Shown here in pieces: positions 59,141 through 64,000 of a stretch of 64,000 nt of DNA. The notes beneath the pieces are model-generated. The model saw only the letters and a program-made list of their open reading frames with translations, had not been told where the DNA came from and searched no databases. This stretch comes from Solirubrobacteraceae bacterium. Its GTDB lineage: Bacteria; Actinomycetota; Thermoleophilia; Solirubrobacterales; Solirubrobacteraceae. The stretch is from positions 62,001-126,000 of the forward strand of contig JANWIP010000010.1 in the NCBI GenBank assembly GCA_025449845.1, written 5' to 3'. Each line of letters begins with the position of its first letter. Position 1 is the first letter of the stretch. Position numbers and translations under genes: made by a program.

Positions 59141-59404
59141 ATGCAGGATGAGCGTAACGCGATGCACATGACTGAGGGCGAGGTCGCGCAGCGCGCGATC
59201 GTGATGCAGGTATTGCGCGAGGACCACACTGAGCCGTGGACCCGCGCTGAGCTGGAAAGTGAGATTTACGACATCGAGCCACTTGCTATCAGCGACGCAC
59301 TCGCCACCCTAGAAGCCGAGGGCGTCGTGAACACCGAGGGCGAGCGGGTTCAGGCGTCGCGGTGCGCTTGGCGCCTGGATGCACTGGGGATGGTCTCCAT
59401 ATGA
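59141..59404 (+). CDS. Small winged-helix-like protein
   Basis: An 87-residue protein: VAQRAIVMQVLREDHTEPWT, RAELESEIYDIEPLAISDAL, then ATLEAEGVVNTEGERV. It reads as one winged helix (helices, then wing strands). Start chosen at the ATG after AAAGGAAA; an open frame from 58976 runs through the hairpin and is rejected. It overlaps the next XRE gene by ATGA. Confidence 0.65.
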   Translation: MQDERNAMHMTEGEVAQRAIVMQVLREDHTEPWTRAELESEIYDIEPLAISDALATLEAEGVVNTEGERVQASRCAWRLDALGMVSI

Positions 59405-59766
59405 GCCCCGGGCGAGGTATGCCAATCATAGGACTCACAGCAGTGGCTACAGCCAAGTACGACCCCGCGCTCGCGGCCGCACTGCGAGCTCTGCGCGTGC
59501 AACGGGGCCTAACGCAAGAACGCCTCGCGTTAGACGCCGATGTCACAACCTCAGCGCTCGGCCGTGTCGAACGCGGGCTCGCCAATCCCACCTGGAGGAC
59601 CCTCAAGCGCATCATCGCAGCACTCGGGGTCAGCCTCACGGAACTGGCCATAGCCATCGAGAACGAGACGCCAGAGGAGAACACCACGCAATTGCTTGGT
59701 AATCCCGCCAGCGTTAGGCGCTTAACCCACAGATGCGCAAACGAGAGGACAAGCCTGAGTGTTTGA
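59401..59766 (+). CDS. XRE-family helix-turn-helix regulator
   Basis: A 121-residue protein. Residues 20-80 are a Cro/C1 domain: ALAAALRALRVQRGLTQERL, ALDADVTTSALGRVERGLAN, then TWRTLKRIIAALGVSL. The acidic tail ENETPEENTTQ follows. Coupled to the preceding winged-helix gene by ATGA. Probably a regulator of the integrative element. Confidence 0.8.
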   Translation: MSPGRGMPIIGLTAVATAKYDPALAAALRALRVQRGLTQERLALDADVTTSALGRVERGLANPTWRTLKRIIAALGVSLTELAIAIENETPEENTTQLLGNPASVRRLTHRCANERTSLSV

Positions 59767-59813
59767 GGGGAGCCAGTCGAGCAACCTCGCTCGCACCCCG
59801 GCCGGCTGCTGTT

Positions 59814-59871
59814 CCCGGCCCCTCGGGGTTTGCCGTTCGGTCGTTCCCGATCGGCAAACCCCAGGGCCGGG
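59814..59871. other. Long stem-loop, possible origin or nick site
   Basis: Arm 1: CCCGGCCC (59814-59821) plus GGGGTTTGCCG (59825-59835). Arm 2: CGGCAAACCCC (59852-59862) plus GGGCCGGG (59864-59871). All 19 pairs match, the loop is 16 bases, and a 3-by-1 internal loop separates the two stems. It lies in the 235-base gap before the replication-relaxation gene. Confidence 0.65.
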
Positions 59872-60001
59872 GATCTGGCTCTCCTGTGCCGGAACCGGGA
59901 GGCGGGGGCGCGCCTGACTCTTACTCTCCCCCTCGTCGTTCCGTGACTCTCTTTGCGCTACCGCCGTGCTCACCGCCGCCGCGCTGTCGGGACTTCTGCT
60001 C

Positions 60002-61665
60002 ATGACTGAAAAGCGCGCTCGCGGACCGGGTCGTGTCGTCCGGGCTCGTCGTCCTGCCATCTCCTGCGCCGCGCTGGCCGAGATCGATCGGCGCCTGCTC
60101 GCCGTGCTGTGCGCTCACCGGGTGGTGAGGCAGGATCAGCTCGCCCGCCTGTTCCCCGAGGTCCCCGAGCGCACACTGCGCTACCGCACGCGCCGCCTGC
60201 ACGACCTCAGGCTCGCCGGGCGAAGCCGCCCCTACCGCGAGTACGGCTCCGCATCGAACCACCACTGGCCCACACGACGAGCGGACTGCCTGATGCGCGG
60301 CGACCCCATGCCCCGTGGCGGGGAGCGCAAGCAGCCCAACCCGATCTTCCTCGCGCACGCCACCGCGCTCACCGAGCTCTACGTCACGCTCGCCACCCGC
60401 GCAGGGGAGGCTGGGCTGACTCTGCAGGAGTACCGCCGCGAGGCGGAGGCACGCGAGCCGTTCACCCACATGGGCAAAGAGAGCGCGCTCGCGCCCGACG
60501 CGATGGTGATCCTCGTCGATCAGGACGGGCGAAAGCTGGAGGCGTTCGTGGAGATCGACCTCGGCACGATGTCCCACGCGCGGCTGCGCCAGAAGGCCGA
60601 CCTGTACGCCGCCTATACCGCAAGCAATGCGTGGCGGGAGAGTCACCTGTTCCTGCCCGCGTTGCTGTTCCTCACGATCACCGACATCCGGGCAGGCAGG
60701 TTCCTCAAGGCGCTCGCGGGGATGCTCTCCCACGGCCGTGGTCGAGGCCGCCGCCCCTTCGTCGCGGGCGGGGCTGGAGTCGCGTGGGCACCCCACCGGC
60801 TACTCAACAGCTCCTGCCTCGCAGACCTGGACGGCCACCACGGCCTGCCGCTCATCGACGTGCTGAACGCCGCACGCGCACCCTACGAGGAGGCGCTGGC
60901 ATACCGGCGAGAGCGAGAGGAAGCCGACGATGCGAAGCGCCAGCGGCTGCGCAAGCACCCCGAGGAGATGCGTGAGTTCCTCGCCGAACACGTCCACGCG
61001 CTTGGCCCCTATCTTCGAGGTCTCGGTGAGCTGGGCGAGCGGACTCTTGGACTGCTGCTCAGGTCAACCGGCGAGCCCGCCTCCGATGAGCGCGCGGCGC
61101 TTGCAGCGATAGCACGCGACCTCGGCGAGGCGCTACCCGACTCTCGCCCGGCACTATCCCCGATCCCGGCGCAACCGTCATCAGCGAGGTGGGGCTACTC
61201 GCTGAGCGCTACCGCACCCTCCAGTCCCAGCAGATCAAGACGATCACGGAGCGCCACGGCAACACGCCATCGCTGCTCCGCGCTCGCAATCGGCTGCGCG
61301 ACGGAGAGCTGCTCGACCACACGGCCTTCGCCGGGCTGCAGGGCGAAGCCGAACAGGACACCGCCAGCCGCATCGAGCAGCACGAGCGGGCCGTGGCATA
61401 CGAGCAATGGCGCGAGAAGGCCGCGCGGCAGCTCGTGCGCAAAGCTGGGCCGCTGGGCCGACTCACTCGCAGGCCGGAGGACTTCTACGACCAGCTCGAC
61501 CGGGAAACGCTGAAGGTCTGCCGAGGCTGCCGCCAGCTCATCTACCCGCCGGCCAAGACTCCCGACAGCTACGACCGCCCGCGCCGCCGGTGCCACTACT
61601 GCCACGACGACTACGGCATGGACCCCTACCGCCCCGCCCGCAACAGCAAGGAGGCTCAACGGTGA
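60002..61665 (+). CDS. Replication-relaxation family protein, frameshift near its 3' third
   Basis: The first about 390 residues match the Replic_Relax family: AEIDRRLLAVLCAHRVVRQD, RRLHDLRLAGRSRPY, NPIFLAHATALTELYVTLAT, DAMVILVDQDGRKLEAFVEI and DLGTMSHARLRQKADLYAAY. The frame changes around 61150-61190 and continues VGLLAERYRTLQSQQIKTIT to a zinc finger (CRGCRQLIYP, then CHYCHDDYG). It may instead be two genes, the second starting at a GTG at 61189 without a ribosome site. Family members support replication or mobilisation of actinobacterial plasmids and ICEs. Confidence 0.72.
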
Positions 61666-61946
61666 GCGACCACGACGAGCAGCCCGACACCGTCCCCACC
61701 GCGTGCCCCGCGCCCGGCAGGCGCCGCGCGGCAAACGCCGCCTCCAAGCCGCGCCCGCGCAAGCGCCGCCGGGGCGATGCGTGCATACCAGAGCAACCGA
61801 TCCCGAGAGGAGAAGCCGGGGATGCCGGATCGATCTTCAGCACGGCAGGCGAACTGGAAGGGTTCGCCAACTTGTTCGCGGACTGGTGGCTGCGCCGGGG
61901 CCGCCAGCTCACCAGCACCAACAACCAAGGAGGAGACGATGCCTAA
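61662..61946 (+). CDS. Small basic/Pro-rich hypothetical protein
   Basis: A 94-residue protein with GTG start overlapping the preceding stop. It has a basic low-complexity middle (KPRPRKRRRGDAC) and a C-terminal helix ELEGFANLFADWWLRRGRQL. It overlaps the recombinase start by eight bases. Probably an element accessory protein. Confidence 0.55.
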   Translation: MSDHDEQPDTVPTACPAPGRRRAANAASKPRPRKRRRGDACIPEQPIPRGEAGDAGSIFSTAGELEGFANLFADWWLRRGRQLTSTNNQGGDDA

Positions 61947-63557
61947 CACCGACAAGCCGGCCACGCAGCGCGCCGTCGCGTATGTCCGCGAGTCCACTGA
62001 GGAGCAGGGGCAGGGGTTCTCCCCCGACGCGCAGCGCCAGACCATCGCCAAGTTCGCGCAGGAGAACGACTTGGAGCTGGTTGGCGAGTACTGCGACTTT
62101 CACTCTGGGTGGCGCAAGTCCGAGGCCCGCCCGGAGTTCCAGCGGCTGATGGCCGATGCCGCCGCCAAGCGTTTCGATGTCGTGCTCGTCTTCCACACGT
62201 CGCGCTTCGCGCGCAGCCAGGTCGAGGCGCGGCGCTACAAGCAACTCCTGCGCGAGCGGCTCGGCATCCGCGTCGTGTCCGTCACCCAGCCAATGGGAGA
62301 CGACCCGAGCGACCCCTCGGCGTTCCTCGCTGAGTCGATCCACGAGATGTTCGATGAGTACTACAGCGTCTCGCTGTCCTTCTGGACCCGCAGCGGGCTG
62401 CGCGAGAAAGCACGCCAGGGACACCTCCTGGGCATCCTCCCCTGGGGATACGAGCGCGACCCGCAGACCAAGCTCGCAATACCGCACTCCGAGCGCGCGC
62501 CGCTCGTTCTGGGCATGTTCGAGCGCTACGCCACCGGACAGGAGTCAGACCGCACCATCGCTGACTGGCTGAACGCCAAAGGCGCCCGCACCGCGCGCAA
62601 CCGGCCCTTCGGCAAGGACACAGTCCGCGAGATGCTGTGCAACGCCGCCTACGCCGGGTATGTCAGCGGACTGCGGGATAAGTCGCGTGCAATCAAGGGG
62701 CTGCACGAGACGATCGTGCCCGAAGAGCTCTTCGACCGCGTACAGGAGATCCGCTCCTGGCGCACCCGCGTCCTGAAGCCCGGCCGCCCATCCCGAGGAG
62801 TACCTCCTCAGAAAGCTCCTGCACTGCGAGCGCTGCGGCGCACGGATGCACGGCACCCGCGGATCACGCGCCGGCATCCGCCGCTACCAGTGCTCCACCC
62901 GCCGCTACCAAGGCGACTGCCAGCAGACCATCGTCAAAGCCCAGCCCTTGGAGGAGCAGCTCGTGACATGGCTCTCCGCTTTCCAGCCCGACGCCAAACT
63001 GCGCCAGCTCGTCATCGACACCATCAGCAACAGCACCACCACGCAGCCCGACCAGGACCCCGAGCGCCGCCGCGAGCTGCATACCCAGCTCGAGCGCCTG
63101 CAAGACCTCTACGTCCTCGGCGACCTCACCAAGCCCCGCTACATCTGCGCCGCCAGGCCATCGAGGAAGAGCTGCAACGCCTCGCCCCGCCCACCACCCC
63201 CGACCTCGACCGCGCCCAAGAACTACTCGGCGACTTCAAACGCTTCTGGGACGCCGAGCCCGACCCCGGCGGCGCAAGCTCATCACGAGCCTCTTCGAGC
63301 ACGTCTGGCAGGACAACGGCACGATCGTCGCCGTCAAACCCCGCGCCGCCTTCACCGACTACTTCACCGCACTCGACAAAACCCAGCACCAGCAGCCAAA
63401 AGCCAGCCCAAAAAGCGGGGTGACAAAAGCGGGAGCGATGCTACAACCTGCGAACCCCGCCGCCCTTCTGGAGGGGCTGGTTGAGGCGCTGATGGAGCCT
63501 GTGGGCCAGGACGCTCGGCGAAACGCGGTAGAGGCGATCCGCGATGCGGGTTTTTGA
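61939..63557 (+). pseudogene. Large serine recombinase, several frameshifts
   Basis: AGGAGG precedes the ATG. Residues 10-150 are the resolvase domain with catalytic Ser19 in AVAYVRESTEEQG and the Arg region FHTSRFARSQVEARRYK. The recombinase domain follows: GILPWGYERDPQ, TIADWLNAKGARTARNRPFG. Frames then change near 62.80 kb (to LRKLLHCERCGARMHGTRGS, a zinc ribbon), near 63.15 kb (to IEEELQRLAPPTTPDLDRAQ) and near 63.27 kb (to RRKLITSLFEHVWQDNGTIV and onward to TGA at 63555-63557). The catalytic domain is intact but the DNA-binding half is broken. Confidence 0.8.
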
Positions 63558-63581
63558 TGCCAAGGGCTGGCCTGAGAGCCT

Positions 63582-64000
63582 TCAGGCTGTCAGCTGCAAC
63601 TGGTCAGCTGGGTCCATGAGCACTTCTAGGCGTGTTCGACAGGTGTCGATGGCGTCCGGATTGCTGTCCACAAGAACGAAGTGTCGTCCGAGCTTTGCAG
63701 CGACCGCACCTAGGGTGCCGGAACCCGCGAAGAAGTCAAGACACCAACCGTTGCGCTTGCTTGAGGCGGCAATCATCCGGCGGACGATGCCCTCCGGCTT
63801 CTGCGTGGGATAGCCGGTCTTCTCCTTCCCGTTGGTGGGCACGATCGTGTGCCACCACACATCGACCGGCAGCTTGCCGGCGGCAGCGCGCTCAGGCGTC
63901 TGCAAGCCGGGCGCCATATAGGGCTCTCGGTCTACCTCATCGGAGTTGAAGTGGTAGGCGGCCGGGTCCTTGACGTAGACCAAGATGGTGTCGTGTTTTG
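63582..64000 (-). CDS. DNA methyltransferase (N6/N4 class), C-terminal part; continues past the window
   Basis: The last about 139 codons of an amino-methyltransferase. The SAM motif CLDFFAGSGTLGAVAAKLGR with FVLVDSNPDA and the preceding TGYPTQKPEG are diagnostic of the N6_N4_Mtase family with the catalytic part first; DPPY-type residues must lie beyond the window edge. It is convergent with the recombinase. It may be an orphan methylase or part of a restriction-modification system; the gene upstream is not visible. Confidence 0.82.
   Translation of the reverse strand, partial: KHDTILVYVKDPAAYHFNSDEVDREPYMAPGLQTPERAAAGKLPVDVWWHTIVPTNGKEKTGYPTQKPEGIVRRMIAASSKRNGWCLDFFAGSGTLGAVAAKLGRHFVLVDSNPDAIDTCRTRLEVLMDPADQLQLTA

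Noticed and set aside
1-64000. CRISPR array
   Set aside because: No set of regularly spaced short direct repeats was seen; the only direct repeats are the 16-bp tandem, the IS duplication and the two 165-bp copies.

Overview
The window is from a GC-rich bacterial chromosome, most likely an actinobacterium of the Thermoleophilia/Solirubrobacterales type. That is inferred from F420-type LLM oxidoreductases, a QcrCAB plus CtaCD respiratory cluster, a SigB/RsbU-style stress module and tandem ATGA/GTGA gene overlaps; no rRNA or complete tRNA is present to confirm it. All function calls come from reading the proteins; no database was searched.

Positions 1-12.3 kb (minus strand) form a general-stress region: two STAS anti-sigma-factor antagonists, a GAF-PP2C-ATPase phosphatase, CsbD, PfpI/DJ-1, DUF1360 and small membrane or basic proteins. 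It ends with a TPP enzyme, a membrane protein, a gluconate-dehydrogenase-subunit-3 protein and a GMC oxidoreductase. At least eight transcription units in 1-32 kb are preceded by a GTTT-like box, a 13-15 bp spacer and GGGTAG, the pattern of SigB/SigF promoters. Relics of a ClC channel, a sigma factor, an LLM oxidoreductase, a DUF6159-like membrane protein and a cyclase lie between these genes.

Positions 12.3-17.7 kb (minus) hold a tightly overlapped operon: ferritin-like peptide, polysaccharide deacetylase, acyl-CoA dehydrogenase, methyltransferase, FAD reductase, and a tandem glycosyltransferase whose second half resembles glucosyl-3-phosphoglycerate synthase. Positions 17.7-30.3 kb hold a topoisomerase IB lacking its N-terminus and a HAD phosphatase. 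Then comes a plus-strand run of SDR, GH15, enolase-superfamily enzyme, cytochrome oxidase (CtaC, CtaD, small subunit, CtaG) and cytochrome bcc (QcrC, QcrA, QcrB), nearly all overlapping. Positions 30.6-35.8 kb hold another LLM enzyme, three small membrane proteins (two recognised as DUF421 and DUF6328) and decaying genes (isochorismatase, DUF892, endonuclease/exonuclease/phosphatase).

From about 36 kb to the end the window looks like accumulated mobile DNA. It has two diverged 165-bp repeats ending in a tRNA T-arm-like sequence, an excisionase-like protein, a SIR2-TPR gene, an IS1182-like and an IS66-like element, and an AT-rich cassette (aldehyde dehydrogenase, nuclease-like protein, UbiA-like prenyltransferase, SDR). 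It also has a nucleoid-associated-protein module, a VapBC45-like toxin-antitoxin pair, and an integrative-element core: XRE regulators, a replication-relaxation protein, a serine recombinase and a DNA methyltransferase running off the end. Many genes here carry frameshifts. Three genes (DUF892, SIR2-TPR and the IS1182-like transposase) are interrupted by one in-frame TAG each. The core respiratory and stress genes are mostly intact, which argues for real decay of the accessory DNA rather than uniformly poor sequence.
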